A stretch of 64,000 nt of DNA from Heliopora coerulea (Eukaryota; Cnidaria; Anthozoa; Scleralcyonacea; Helioporidae): NCBI GenBank assembly GCA_030142905.1, contig JASJOG010000158.1, positions 567,501 through 631,500 of the forward strand, written 5' to 3'. Positions 21,056 to 32,984 of this stretch are shown one piece after another. Both the position numbers and the translations under genes were made by a program. A model generated the notes under the pieces. That model was not told where the DNA came from. It did not search any database and worked only from the letters and a program-made list of their open reading frames with translations. Position 1 is the stretch's first letter; every line of letters begins with the position of its first letter.

Positions 21056-21493
21056 ATGAACGGAAACTTTTGGTCTTTCAAACCTGATGATACGCAGTAC
21101 CTAAAAGTATTTCATTTAACATATTGTTTGAGAAAGAGCATTGTACATTATTGTCCTTTTTGTGGAGATTTACGAACAATTTATGGTTTACCTCCAAATG
21201 TCTACGAACGCGCTTGTATGAAGTTAAACGTGCCCACTCCGGATGGAGACTTTGAAGTATTGGCACAATACATGGGCTACTCCACAAATCAAATTGCCAG
21301 ATTTAAATTATCGGAGAATCTTGCGGATGCCATTTTGTTTCATTTGGGGACCCAACATGGAAATGAATTGAAGCGACTTGTTGAAATCCTTAGGAAGATG
21401 AAACGATATGACGTTGTTGAAATCCTTGAAGCGAAGGGTAGCTTAAATTTTCACTGTAACCAACAAAGCAAAACAACATATACAGTGGCGTAA
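21056..21493 (+). CDS. Death-domain protein, last exon or short ORF
   Basis: A 145-codon frame. From about residue 44 to 125 it reads as a Death domain: LPPNVYERACMKLNV, then FEVLAQYMGYSTNQIARF, LADAILFHLGTQHG, and LVEILRKMKRYDVVEILEA. This matches the six-helix death fold, with the usual WxxLA-like position as FEVLAQ and the terminal LxxLGRxDxxxxL-like segment. The first 40 residues look non-domain and may be intron read-through, so the true exon could begin downstream of 21,056. Death domains form homotypic complexes in apoptosis and innate signalling. It lies 0.8 kb past the broken NB-ARC-TPR exon on the same strand, so it may be its 3' exon or a separate gene. Confidence 0.65.
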   Translation: MNGNFWSFKPDDTQYLKVFHLTYCLRKSIVHYCPFCGDLRTIYGLPPNVYERACMKLNVPTPDGDFEVLAQYMGYSTNQIARFKLSENLADAILFHLGTQHGNELKRLVEILRKMKRYDVVEILEAKGSLNFHCNQQSKTTYTVA

Positions 21494-22517
21494 CGAAAAC
21501 AATCGGGGCCATTAGGAGATTTTCGTTTGCGGGCCCTCGTCACCCCCGTTAGTGTAGACTTAGTGTAGACAATTTCAAGACTTTAATTCTCAATTGTCTT
21601 TCCAAATTCATCTGCAAGGAATTCTTGTGGTTAATCGAATATTATGTATTGATGAATGTGATGTGAAATTGCTTTATCTAGCAGTACAATTATCTAGCTT
21701 TGCTATTTTATCTTATTCTCGCTATTATTATGTAATTAGTATTATTCAGTAATGCTCTTTGCTGCATCCGCAAAAAGTCAGATGAGTCAGTTGATGAGTT
21801 ATATGGCAGTTCCTTGTGATAGCAACATTGCGACTGAAGAGTGTGATAAACTCCAGAAATATAAAGACCTGGAAATTGAGATCCCCTGAATGTGGCATCT
21901 AAACGTAATACCGATTTCTAAAACCAGTTTTTACACTCATTTCATGTGTGGCACACCAGATTTTCAACTTGTCTACCCACTTTTTAATTTGACGCAAAAC
22001 CCACGAGCACGAAGACGTCTTTAAACACGTATTACGAACGAACCCATAATATAACGTAGAACCCATCCCGAGAAACCAATGGAGATAAGTGGGAAAAAGA
22101 GCCCACTTGAAGGCTAGGATTCCAGCCAACGATCTTTGTTGACTATTAAAAGATATGGCAAGAGGAATATAACTCACAGTTTACTATTCCTTCAGATCAG
22201 ATGTCTAGAAAAATTCTCTAACAAACAACTGGAAATGGGTTCCTTGACGCTAAAAAGTCAAAAATTTTCCAGTGGAGGATTTGCATATCTAGTCTTTTCC
22301 AAGAAAACTTACGTATTATCTTATCACAGAATCTCAGCACTAACAGCGATATCCTTTACCCTGATTTCATTTTGGTTATGTCTGAAAACACTCCAAAAGG
22401 ACACGTTGAGGGTGTTTATTTTGAGTCGATGTCATCCATTTCCCAAGATTACGAAGTATCTCTTTATGAGTACTATTCTTGTTTTACGTTTTGGTTTTCA
22501 TTATTACGGTTATTTTT
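21494..22517. other. Gene-free stretch
   Basis: No convincing coding or repeat structure. Frames at 21,899-22,177 and 22,136-22,519 have no domain and are treated as chance. Confidence 0.4.
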
Positions 22518-22684
22518 AATTATAATTATTATAATTGTTAATACTACTATTGCTGTTGCTTTTATCACTACGGTTATTATTACCATTATTATTATTATTA
22601 TCATTTAGAATTTTCTAAGCTTAGATAGTCGCTGGTCACATGATAGGACGCTGAGGGCAAGCTGTGTCTCACAGCCTTATGCCT

Positions 22685-25106
22685 CTAGCACATTTCGCAG
22701 AATCCTTGCAGTCCCGGGCAGTGTTGCTTTCTGCAGGAGTTCGATCTTTGTTGGGATTTCGATCTTCCCAAGGTAGTTGGCAAGGTTCTTGGTAACCATA
22801 CCAAATGAACCAACCACCACTGGAACCACACACGTTTGATGTCCCATAGACGTGCAATTTCTCTTCTGAGGTCCTGGTACTTTTGGATCTTCTCCATCTC
22901 TTTGACTGCAATGTTAGCATCTGCAGGCACAGCAATGTCAATTACTATGCATTTGTTCTCTGTCCTGTTTAGCAGCACAATATCTGGTCTCCGAGCTTCA
23001 ATATCACGGTCCTTCTGGATGGTAAAGTTCAACAGCACTTTTTTGTTAGCATTTTCAATAACTGGTTCCGGTTTGTATTCGTACCATTTCTCTTCGGCTT
23101 TTAAGTCTTCGGCTTTTGCGATTGCCCAGTACACAATCCTGGCAACGTTGTCCTGTCGATTTTTGTATTGAATCTGTGCCATCTTACTACATTCACACAA
23201 CAAGTGGCCCACCGTCTCGTCTTTCGCACCATACATTCTACATAAAGGAGATAGCTGCTGTTTATCGATTTTTGCTTTGAACGCATTAGTTCTCAATGCT
23301 TGATCCTGGGCTGCTATGATCAGACCCTCGGTCTTCTTTTTCAAGTCTCCTCTCATCAACCAGTCCCACGATGCCCCATCCTTGACATCTTCAGTTTGAC
23401 GTAAGATCTGACGATGTAATGTTTTAGCCTTCCAGTCCTCTTGTCTTTTTCTCCTCTTCCTTTCTTTGAAATGCTCGACAGTCTCATTTTCTTCCGAGTT
23501 TGGGAAACTCTCATTCCTCATTGCCGCAAGCAGTGGTTCCTCACTTTTCTGGACATAATTGGACGGGCCTATCTCTTCTGCAAGCACACAGTCCTCAACT
23601 CCAATCAGCCTACGACCACCACATCGTCTTGGAAGGTAAAAGCGGTCAACATTCGCTCGAAGGTGTAGCATTCCATAGATTGTCATCCGTTTCCTTGTCT
23701 TCCTGTCCATGTTCTTCAGCTCAGCTTTAGATAGGTTCACTATCCCGGCTCCATAACGTCGGGCTGGCACGGTCCATGTGTTTAAAGCTGGTATGGTGTT
23801 CCTTGCATTTAACTTCGATTTTAAAACTTTCTTCACTCTGTGGAAGCACTCACTGGTCAGCGCTTCTTTCATTTTGTCGTGATGTAGATCGTCGTACTCA
23901 AGGATCCCGAGATACTTGTGTCCATCATCCTCTACTGTTTTCACCCGTCACCCTACTGGGAGATCAATTCGTTCAGACTTCACAATCTTTCCTCTCTTTA
24001 GAAAGGGTACACCACACTTCTTAAGGCCGCGCTCCATGCCGATATCACTGCTAACTATCCGGACAGTGTTCACTAGAGAGTCAATTTCACGCTCACCTTT
24101 TCCATACAGCTTTAGGTCGTCAATGTACAACATATGGTTAATAGACCCAGCATCCTTTCCTAGTTGGTATCTTCCTTTGCAGCTTCGCAGGACAATCGAC
24201 AGCAGTATTAAGCAGATGACAAACAACAGGGGTGATAGACTGTCACCCTGGCAAATGCCTCGTTGGATTTTGACTTCCCCAAGAATTCGGCCATTTGATG
24301 TACGCACCGTCTTCCAATTTTGCATGCTCTCTCGTATTAATCGTTGGATATTATTAGCTATTCCAGTAAGTTCTAGCGTTTCCAGAATCCAGGAATGAGG
24401 CACCATGTCGTAAGCCTTACGATAGTCAATCCAGGCCATCGCCAAATTCGTTTTTCTACGCTTACATATCCGTAATACCATTTATCTGTGAGGAGTTTGT
24501 CTTTCGTCCCCCTTGAACGTTTCCGACATCCTTTTTGTTCCTCAGAAAGTAACTGTCCCGTCTCAAGATGATCGTACATTTTTTCTGAAAGCATTCCGCT
24601 GAGTAACTTCCACATGAGTGGAAGACATGTTATGGGCCAGACGTTTTCCGCAGCATTTTTCAGTGACGGATCCTTTGCACAGAGAATCGTTTTTCCTTGG
24701 TTCATCCATTGTGGTACGGAGCAAGATTCCAGAATTAGATTAAGTTGTTCTGCAATGCGACAGTGAAGTGCTTTAAAATTCTTCAGCCAAAATCTCTGCA
24801 CGCCATCCGACCCAGGCCCTTTCCAATTCGATGTTTTCCTCAACTGCTGTTTCACATCCAGTACTGAAATCATCACATCCTCCTGGGCCGTGTGTTGGCT
24901 CAGGTCTTCTCTAACTTCATCTAACCATTCTTCCTCTTGACCGTGCTCGGTAGGATTATCCCAGATATTGCTTCAAAAATCGCAGCTCTCTAGGGGATCA
25001 GGTTTAATATCTCTCTCCCTGGTTACACCGCCCATTTCTTGATAGAATTTCTTCTGATCATTCTGAAACATGCGGTTTTGCCTGTACTGGTTTATCCGTT
25101 GTTCAT
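22685..25106 (-). pseudogene. R2-like LINE ORF: reverse transcriptase and C-terminal endonuclease
   Basis: RT N-terminal motifs appear at 24,373-24,876 (NWKGPGSDGVQRFWLKNF, QLLSEEQKGCRKRSRGTKD). Then 23,948-24,481 has motif A AWIDYRKAYDMVPHSWI, motif B GICQGDSLSPLLFVICL and the catalytic YIDDLKLYGK. The open frame 22,685-23,944 carries HYLGILEYD-like thumb sequence, a CCHC-like finger in which one Cys is Tyr (LCRMYGAKDETVGHLLCEC), and a nuclease-like ARRPDIVLL...CIVIDIAVP block. A frameshift near 24,480 and a stop near 24,970 break it. The YIDD box and C-terminal nuclease place it in the R2/NeSL group. Confidence 0.82.
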
Positions 25107-26185
25107 TCACAGCATTTATTTAAACACGATTAAAAATTCAGCAAAGCTGATGTGGTCGTATACATAACAATAGAATTAAACTTCTTAACTAATCACAATA
25201 AAGCTAATATAAGAATTCTACATATTTACAACAATAAGAAATTCTACACAATATATCACTATAATATATGTGGCTTAAAAATACACTTGAGTGACTTTTT
25301 AAAAGTGTCAATATTATGAATTGATCTCATTTGGTTTTCTAGGGCATTCCACCGAATAATTGACTTGTATGAGCATGATTTCCTAACCATATCAGTGTTA
25401 GACCTGGGTAACTTAAAGGTCATTTTCCTCCTGAGATCATAGCTAGTTACATATTTTTCAAAAAGACAATTCATAGGACATGGTAAAAGATGATAATAAG
25501 CCTGATACGCTAAAATTAATAATCGTTTCTCATACATAATCTCTAAGGTATTCCATTTTGCTGTGGCAAGAACGTCCTTGCTTGGCGTCCACCAATCCAA
25601 TTTAAATATTATTTTTGCCGCTCTGACATGTATAGATTCCAGGTTAGAAAAAAGTACTTGACCACAAGAGCCCTAAACTAACATACCATACGTAACAGAG
25701 GGCAAAATAACCCCAAAATAGAAATCAGTTCTCGCCTGTCTAGGCAGGAAGTACAATGATTTAAGTAAGTTCAACTTCTGCGTAAACGACTTCGCTAGTT
25801 CCGAAACATGATGATCCCATTTAAGAGCATTGTCTATCTAAACATCTTGTAGAAACAACCTCCTCGATAACATAATCACCCATCTTAATAGCTTGTTTTG
25901 GCCCAATCAATTGCCTTCGTCCACTGAGCAGCATATACTCCGTCTTGGTAGGATGGGGAGTGAGACAATTCTCACAACACCATGTATATAACCTCGCTAG
26001 GACTTCATTTAACTTGGAAGCCACCAGATCATAAGTCGGAGCCGACACATAAACGGTGGTATCGTCTGCATACATGTGAAGCTGTGTGTCGCCATCTATT
26101 CCCTCAGTGATATTGGGCAGGTCATTGCAAAAGAGGGAAAACAGGGTGGGGCCAAGCACAGACCCCTGTGGCACACCAAAAGTGA
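25107..26185 (-). mobile_element. 5'-truncated CR1-like LINE inserted in the R2-like LINE
   Basis: The insert starts inside RT motif B (FGVPQGSVLGPTLF), followed by the catalytic HMYADDTTVYV (25,821-26,174) and C-terminal residues including KRLLILAYQAYYHL (25,259-25,600). TTGTTCAT flanks it at 25,099-25,106 and 26,186-26,193, an 8-bp target-site duplication. Coding is broken between about 25,610 and 25,820. Confidence 0.88.
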
Positions 26186-26189
26186 TTGT

Positions 26190-27136
26190 TCATATCTTCT
26201 TAATTTCGCAGCATTCGCTGTCACTCGGTGCTTCAATTCCTCAATAACAACATTCAACCCTTTCTTTCTCACAATGTATTTCTTCTCAATCTGTGTCAAT
26301 CCCTTGCTAACTTTACCCCGATTGTTCTTTCCCATCTCCAGCTTGCTTATCTCTCTCCTCTACACATCAGTTTTGCTCTTTATTCTTCTCTTCCGAAAGG
26401 GTTTTTTTCTTGCTTCAGTACTTCTTTTCTTTATACCTAGTCTTCGCGTTACAACCATAGCTGCGGTTTGCATTAGCCGATTGGTTTCGGTTATATCAGC
26501 TGTTTGAATGTGCGCTAGTACATCATTCACTACTTTAGCCACCTCACTGAGCTTCTTTCTCTCCACATGTTTGAAAAATGTTGGTTGTTTTGCCTTATCC
26601 TCTTCTAGAGCCATTTTGATATCATTCAGAATATCTTGCTGTCCCTCTGACAGTTCTTCCGGATTTAGGACTTGAAATTGGTGAACTCCTTCCTCGTTGT
26701 CTTCCCTCTCCGATCTACACTCAGAAACAGGTTCTTGATTTTGCTGCATATTCATTCCATCATTATTCATCCTATTCTCATCATTATCGTCACCTGCTTC
26801 ACTATCCACTCGTCGCTTAATCTCCTCCAGCTCGACAATGGAGAGCCAATTATTGTTTCTAATTGCTCTTGCCTGGTCAGCTAAATTTTGCTCAGACATC
26901 TTAAACATCCCTCTGTTCTGCCAGCTATACAACATTCTCCTCCTGTACCCTCTGATTCCTGGTTTATTCTCAAAATAGCATTCCATTACAACTCGATATA
27001 ACGCATTGTTCCACTTTCTACGGGCAGTAACTTGATGACGACCGAGTGGTCCCTGTCCGTTCACACCAACACTGCCGGACGAGAGACCATTTCTGGCCTC
27101 ATTCACGTCGTTATCTTCATTTCTGATATTGGTCAT
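26190..27136 (-). pseudogene. N-terminal part of R2-like LINE ORF (right-arm copy)
   Basis: It starts with the same ATG and first 253 codons as 17,009-17,797, then continues past the arm end. A TAG near 26,360 is followed in the same frame by KLEMGKNNRGKVSKGL and KHRVTANAAKLRRYEQ. That frame runs into the target duplication of the CR1-like insert and resumes at 25,098 with RINQYRQNRMFQ. Confidence 0.8.
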
Positions 27137-28158
27137 TATTCATCACTTTTGTGAGTTAGTGGGTTAATCGCGCCAGACACAATCCTGGTATTTTACCCCC
27201 TGACGGGATACTGGGAGCCTGTAGCAGGTTGACACCCCTTCCACTGTTCTTAAGTTGATAATTTTTGAAAGAGAATAATAATTATTATTATTATCATTAT
27301 TATTATTATTATTATTACAACTTACACCACCCCATATTATTGGGTCTTAAAAATTGCTAGACACTCAAGATTTTCCTTATTCAAAAATTATCAACTTAAC
27401 CGTTATCAGTCGAGTGTAAATGCCATAGTGTTCTATCGAATATACCCTTCTCTTATATAGTTATTACCACCATTATATATACTGAACTCGTGGCCATGCT
27501 CCCTGCAACGTACTCCGTAGCTCAGTTGGCAGAGCTTCGCACTAGATTCGCCAGGTCGCGGGCTCGATTCCATGCTGGATGGCCCAAAGGTGCATTTTTC
27601 GCAACAGGTCCCGTTTGGGTTTTAAAAAATATCTTAACACTAGAGATTTTCTTCCTTCAAAAATTATCAACTTAAGAATAGTGGAAGTGTCTCAGCCTGC
27701 TACAGGCTCCCAGTATCCTGTTAGGTAAGACCACAACAGACATTGCACAGACATTTCAGGAAACTCGTGGAGAAAGGAAATTTTTTCCATTAAAAGTGTC
27801 TATTAAAGATGACACGGGGGGCAGCTCTTTCTCACCCATTTAATCGACTCAGAATAGGGTAAGGGACGTACAGCCCTCGAACGTCCCTGAAAGCACTCCC
27901 AAATGCGTATATCCAGTTTCACTTTAACAGTACTCTGTTGCACTTCCAACCAGTTAAGGTCAGTTTAGGTGTGCCACTGCAAGAGTTAAGTCTGAATATT
28001 GTTTTATTCTTAGATTAGTGCTCATCTGATTCGGCATTTAAAGCTGGTTTATCCTCCATAAACTTAGTTTAGCGGCGTCAGTCAGCTGTACGGACTGTCT
28101 TCTAGTCCTTGGGCCAACAGGGCAGGTTTGCCATTATCTGAAGGTAGTGTGCTTGCAG
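26379..28158. repeat. Right arm of the 1,780-bp inverted duplication
   Basis: Mirror of 15,987-17,766 with equal length and no indels. Sequence beyond 28,158 (AAAGTAAGTAAGAG) is unlike the left outer flank, so the duplication ends sharply. Confidence 0.92.
27505..27589 (+). repeat. tRNA-like sequence (SINE-type), right-arm copy
   Basis: Exact mirror of 16,556-16,640: GTAGCTCAGTTGGCAGAGC and GGGCTCGATTCC boxes within the foldback element 27,199-27,718. Confidence 0.55.
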
Positions 28159-28204
28159 AAAGTAAGTAAGAGTAAATGGGAAAATTACACAAGAAAGACT
28201 ATGA

Positions 28205-28520
28205 GATCTTACAGGCAACCATTCCTTGCTGCATGGTGCACACACATCCTTCCACTGTTATCAACGTCATAAAGGATTTGCTCCAAACGAAAGGAGCTGG
28301 AAAATTCCACCCCAGTTACCAGATTGACAAGCACAGCGTAGAGTAGTTTCGCATAATTATTTCGAACGGTTACATCTGTCCCATTTAAAAGTAGCGTCCG
28401 CACTTTATCTGAGCTACCCAGGGCGGTGCGATGAAAGTTTGAGAGTCCGTGCCGTGCAAAGCTTTGATTAACATCATTCCGACCCGGTTTTGGCTCATGA
28501 ATAATCAGTTCTGAGGGCGT
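28205..28520 (-). CDS. Possible ankyrin-repeat exon fragment
   Basis: On the minus strand an open stretch reads DVNQSFARHGLSNFHRTAL, KVRTLLLNGTDVTVRN, and then VDNSGRMCVHHAARNGCL. The halves resemble ankyrin repeats (HxAAxxGHLxVVxLLLxxGADV). It ends at TGCCT followed by GTAAGA, a good splice donor at about 28,208. The middle does not match the repeat well, so it may be decayed. It begins just outside the inverted-duplication arm. Confidence 0.38.
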
Positions 28521-29425
28521 TGTTTTGCAATACAGTCACAAATAACGTCTACGGAGCACGAGTATAGAAGGAGAGCCCGCAGTACAGCGCGGTTGCTTGG
28601 ATCAAATATATGTGCGGAAATCTGAGTCGTTAAAAAATGGCGGTTAGTTCGAAACTGTAAAAGAGGTACTCAACAATTCTACTCTTTTAGAGACGTAATA
28701 TGAACCATTTTTCGCCCCGTCTTTTGGTTTTGTTGCAGCAATGAATATCAACGATGAAAATAGGTAAGTTTCTGCGTAATACATGTCACACCAGTGTTTG
28801 TTTTAGTGCTTAAGAATGGTAACTGAAAACATGTTGCTTCAACGTACTGACATTCATTTTGATACTTTGCAACACAACTGACTCCTGCTTTTACAGCTAT
28901 TTAAGCAAGATAATTTACTGTATGTGATTGTGCTCGTCAGTCCCCATGTAAAGGAGGCCAGTCATCGGCAGCTAATCGTTACAGAGTACACGTAAAGTAA
29001 ATGTCGCCTATGGAAGAATATTTTTGAAAGGAGACTTCACTTCTTTTGCTAAATCAATACGTGAAGAATTTACCCATTAAATGTATGTGTACTCGTTTGA
29101 TATAAGTGCATTTCAGTTAGCTGGATACCATCTTTAAATGGTCATCAATAAACGGAAGTTTTGGAATGGATACCAGGCATTTTGAAGTTTTACCATTATG
29201 ACTATTAAGATAATAAACGATTTTGGAGTAATCCGCGGAAGTGTGTAAGTTGTAACTGTAACTTTGTTTTTATTTAAGTGATACTATTTGTATTTCGTTA
29301 TTTCTACACATTTAAATTAATTTTATCGATTAAATTTTAATTTTAACTCTTTTTCATTAGTTTACATCTATATACCACAATTTTACATCTGAAAATATTT
29401 CTGCTATTACAGTATATACATTCTA
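28521..29425. other. Gene-free stretch with one possible tiny exon
   Basis: At 28,741-28,763 (plus) TTTTGTTGCAG precedes CAATGAATATCAACG...AATAG followed by GTAAGTTT, which could be a very short first coding exon. Nothing else supports a gene. The rest is AT-rich and featureless. Confidence 0.3.
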
Positions 29426-29491
29426 CCTTGATGATAATTCACTTAATATTTAAGCAAGCTCGCCCAGAATACCAAGATGCATTTCATTTAG

Positions 29492-30057
29492 GGGTCATTC
29501 CATGTGAAATCAACAAATAGAAATTCAAAATGTCACCCACCCATCTCAGATTTTATCCAAAATTGCACCAATTGGAGGTATAAGTGAGATGAAAGCACAC
29601 CAAATTTTATCTCAATATCTCAATTTGTTCCTGAGATATTGGCATTTCAATTTTGCACCAAAACCGGAGTTGGTTATAGCATGCTGTATAACTGGTACAC
29701 AAAAATGTATGGTATTTTGACTGCTGTTTTTCATCCTTTAACCCTATAGACAGGAAAACTGGTGATATACCATTTTAAGACATGCTGAATTAGAATATGA
29801 GGTCAAAAGTACCATTACTTGAAAAGAAATGTTCATTTTCTATGTTAAACAATAATATATATCTTCCGAAACTTAAAAAAAGTATCAAATTATAAACTGA
29901 AAATTTCCCATGTTGACAATGTAGCACCAAACCCATTTTTGGTGTGTCACATGTATATATAATGAGGATTACTCTCACCAAGTTTTGGCTTGGTGTCTCC
30001 TCTATTTGCTGAAAAAATAAGCCAACAACGATATTGTTGAAATTTCTTTGAAATGCT
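29492..30057. repeat. Left TIR of the 4-kb transposon
   Basis: Pairs with 32,985-33,552. Shared segments include CATCTCAGATTTTATCCAAA, CTGTATAACTGGTACACAAA and CACCAAGTTTTGGCTTGGTG, itself a short palindrome-like block. Confidence 0.85.
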
Positions 30058-30182
30058 TGAATGAAAACTTGAAAAACCAGAATTTGCAACCACCACTTTA
30101 ACAACTTGATATTTAATGTTCAATAATGTCAATATATTATTTAACAGTGCATGTACTTAAATTATGTTACATGCTACCTGAG

Positions 30183-32862
30183 TTATTCAGCAAGTGCTTG
30201 TTCGATTGTGTCTATATCTTTGTCATTCAACTTGTACTGTCTTCCTGTTTCTGTAACAGGTGCTTCAATGATGCAGGCAACATTCACAATTGGTACAAAA
30301 CATACATCATCTTTCCTTGGCCAGGAGAAGGATCTTGCTGGGTAGCTTGGATGCATGAATTTGACTTGAACATCATCATGTTCTTCATCAACTATATCAA
30401 CAAGTCCAACCCAATGTTTCTCATCATAGGAGCAAACAACAAAGTCGGAGACCTTTGGATCTGCCAGCTTCACTAAGTTTGTCTTTCCCAACACCAAGTT
30501 GAATTCTAAGGCATATGATTCATCTTCTGAAATGCACTTAGCAGCCATTACACTTTCAGAAAGGGGGGTAAATTGGTGAAAGCTTCTTGTGCCAGGAAGA
30601 GTACTTGCATTGTTGAACCTTGTGTCCAACATGCTCCTGATAGGAACCATCTCCTCCGCTGAAATAAAGATTACATGAACCCCTTTGATTTCTTTATCAC
30701 AGTACTCAAAAACTTGTTTAGCTGTTAAGATTGGATGCAAGTGTGTTTTCTGTAGACTGGCTCTTGCTGTCAATCGTTTTAGTGTTCCTCCAAGGCCATC
30801 GCATGGAGATTTGCCATGGCTTGTAGCGAAGAATGACCAATCACATTTCACATTGAAGTCCTTTTCGTGAAGGCACAAGTTGATAAAATTTTTGTAGTTC
30901 TTGTATTGTCCAGCACAGCCATCGCTAAAGTAATGCACCATACTCAGTGTTGTGAAAATCTCCTCCTTAATATGTTTTACAGTTTGCTTTATGTCTTAAT
31001 AGACAAAGCATGTGTCATGATTCAAGTCATCCGAGATGAAACAAAGAGATTTCTCTGTAAGTTTATGGTCTTTCATGTAGTACAACACAATTGGATGAAG
31101 GGTGCATGACTGCTTTTTCCAGTGAAATCCTTGGATTTCATCTTGAATTATGAATTGATAATTCTCTGCAAATCTCCCAAAATAGTCACCTCATTCTCCT
31201 TCAATTCCTCCTTACACTTCTTGAGATATTTTGCCTGAGCTTTTGCAATGTAGGAATGGGCTGTGAGGGTGTTAAGTTTCTCTACAAGGAGGGAAATGAA
31301 ATTGTCAACTGGCATGATCTGCTGGACTAGCTCTGAGCGGTCGACGTTTGTCCACTGGTGGAATTGTATGGTGAATGGGTCATCTTCATCATCCTCTTCA
31401 ATTTCAGGTTGAAGTTGCTCAAAAAGGTAGTTCTCCAAATCTTGAGTATCAGCTGGGCAGTTGGGACAACGGTGAATCATACACTCCTTTGAATCTCTGC
31501 TGCATACCATCATGTCTATGAGCTCATGGTGATCTTTGTCAAGATTTACTGCACTAAGCACCAGAACTACATTTTGGTGAATGGTACACACACAAACAGA
31601 ATGAGTTCCTGAACACCCAACCAACACACACCATTTTGGTCTCAAACTGCAAAACTTTGAGAATCCTACTTTTAGATCTGGATACTTCTCTTTGAATGCA
31701 GCATATAATTCTTTTAAGTCACAAAGCAGAAGCCTTTTCTGCTTGTGGACATTTCTTGCAATACTGACACAATCCTTTTTGCCTGGCATAAGTCTACTGT
31801 ATTCATCGTCACAATAGAAATTAGCAACACATCTTTTTGTTTCTTCTGATAAACTTTTTCCTTTCTTTGGTTCTGGTAACTCCAGAATACCCCTTACGTT
31901 CACCAATTTTCTTGCCTGCCTGACCATGTAACCAGAAACATTAAATTCATTTTTTGTTTTTTCAATCGACCAAGATGATGGAGCAATTGTCAGTATTTGG
32001 ATTTTCTGTTTTCGGTTAGAAAACTGCATCTTGTTTTTCATTAGATCAACAAGTCGGTCTAAATCGTCTGCCTTTTCCTTTATTTCATTGTAATTGTCAG
32101 GTTGGCTGCTATCTGATGGTTCTAGGTTTTCTGGCAAAACACCAATAACTTTTTCAACTCGTTTCTGAGCAGTAGTTTCTAGTTTATTCAGTTTATCATG
32201 AAACTGTTGAAGTTTGCGTTTACCCAAAGTGACTTTCGAATGAAAAGGAACACCATGTAACTTTATTGGGCTCAAATCCACCTCTTCAAAACTTGTGTCA
32301 AGGTCATGCCTCAAGGTCGTTTCTTCACCGCTCCCGTAAGACATGGTTTTTTCATCACTTTCTTTCTCTGTACGTGAATTGGGTTCATCTCCACACTGCT
32401 CATCCTTCTTATCAGATGCGGCCTCCAACCTGCTAGTAAGTTCTTTGCGACAAGCTGGGCATATCTTTTTTCAGGAATTACAGATATGTTTATGGTATTA
32501 AAATCTTCAGCAGTGTCCAAAGACACCTCCCGCAGTGAACCTTTGACTGGTTTTTGGTGCTTGTTAAATGGGTTGCAGCAGCTTCTTTGATACTGTGAAT
32601 ATCTTGTAAGAATTGACTGCTCATGATGCAGACAAATTTCATGATCAGAACTGTTTGAAATTCCTGTTCTCGTTGATATCAATTTGACCTGCTCTGCTGT
32701 TAAATCGCTGAACGATTTTCGGTCAGTTAACCTTGTATGAACAGTTAAATGACACTCTTCTTCCAGGTGATTTCCGATGGAACACTTCTCCAACTGTTCT
32801 GTTGAAGACATTCTTTTCTTGAGAGTAAATTTCGTAATGAAAGTAAGTAAATTTCGTGGCAT
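30183..32862 (-). pseudogene. Transposase of the 4-kb element (DDE-like, broken)
   Basis: The N-terminal piece (32,311-32,862, likely start near 32,811) is Cys/His-rich: EICLHHEQSIL and RSCCNPFNKH suggest a zinc-binding DNA-recognition domain. The middle piece (31,148-32,428) has IAPSSWSIEKTKNEFNVS (HTH-like), RPKWCVLVGCSGTHSVCVC, and a Cys/His motif (RCPNCPAD). The C-terminal piece (30,183-30,941) has HYFSDGCAGQYKN and FATSHGKSPCDGLGG. An Asp just before the middle piece ends and the Asp of FSDG look like the first two residues of an RNase-H-like triad (inference). Breaks: a frame change near 32,430, a one-base frameshift in a T run near 31,170, and a stop near 31,000. I cannot name the superfamily. 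Confidence 0.65.
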
Positions 32863-32984
32863 ACATCAGTAGTTTGTATTTAACTTAGGATATACTTCAT
32901 GTATGCAAAGTATTGTGTACCATTATAATTCTAAAAAATCCATTGAAATATACCAAATACCATATTTTGTACCATATTCGAGCA

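Larger units (their letters stand above)
22518..28158 (-). mobile_element. R2-like LINE, nearly full length, split by a CR1-like insertion
   Basis: In minus orientation the 5' leader lies at 28,158-27,137, the ORF N-terminus at 27,136-26,186, the RT and endonuclease at 25,106-22,685, and the 3' UTR with an AATAATAATAAT tail at about 22,684-22,518. Removing the 25,107-26,185 insertion and one copy of its target duplication brings the two halves together in the same frame. A TAG near 26,360, a stop near 24,970 and a frameshift near 24,480 inactivate it. The first 1,780 bp are duplicated in inverse orientation on the left. Confidence 0.85.

Noticed and set aside
22136..22608. Plus-strand frames rich in Ile/Leu/Phe as a membrane protein
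   Set aside because: The hydrophobic stretch is the translation of an ATT/ATA microsatellite, the tail of the R2-like LINE.
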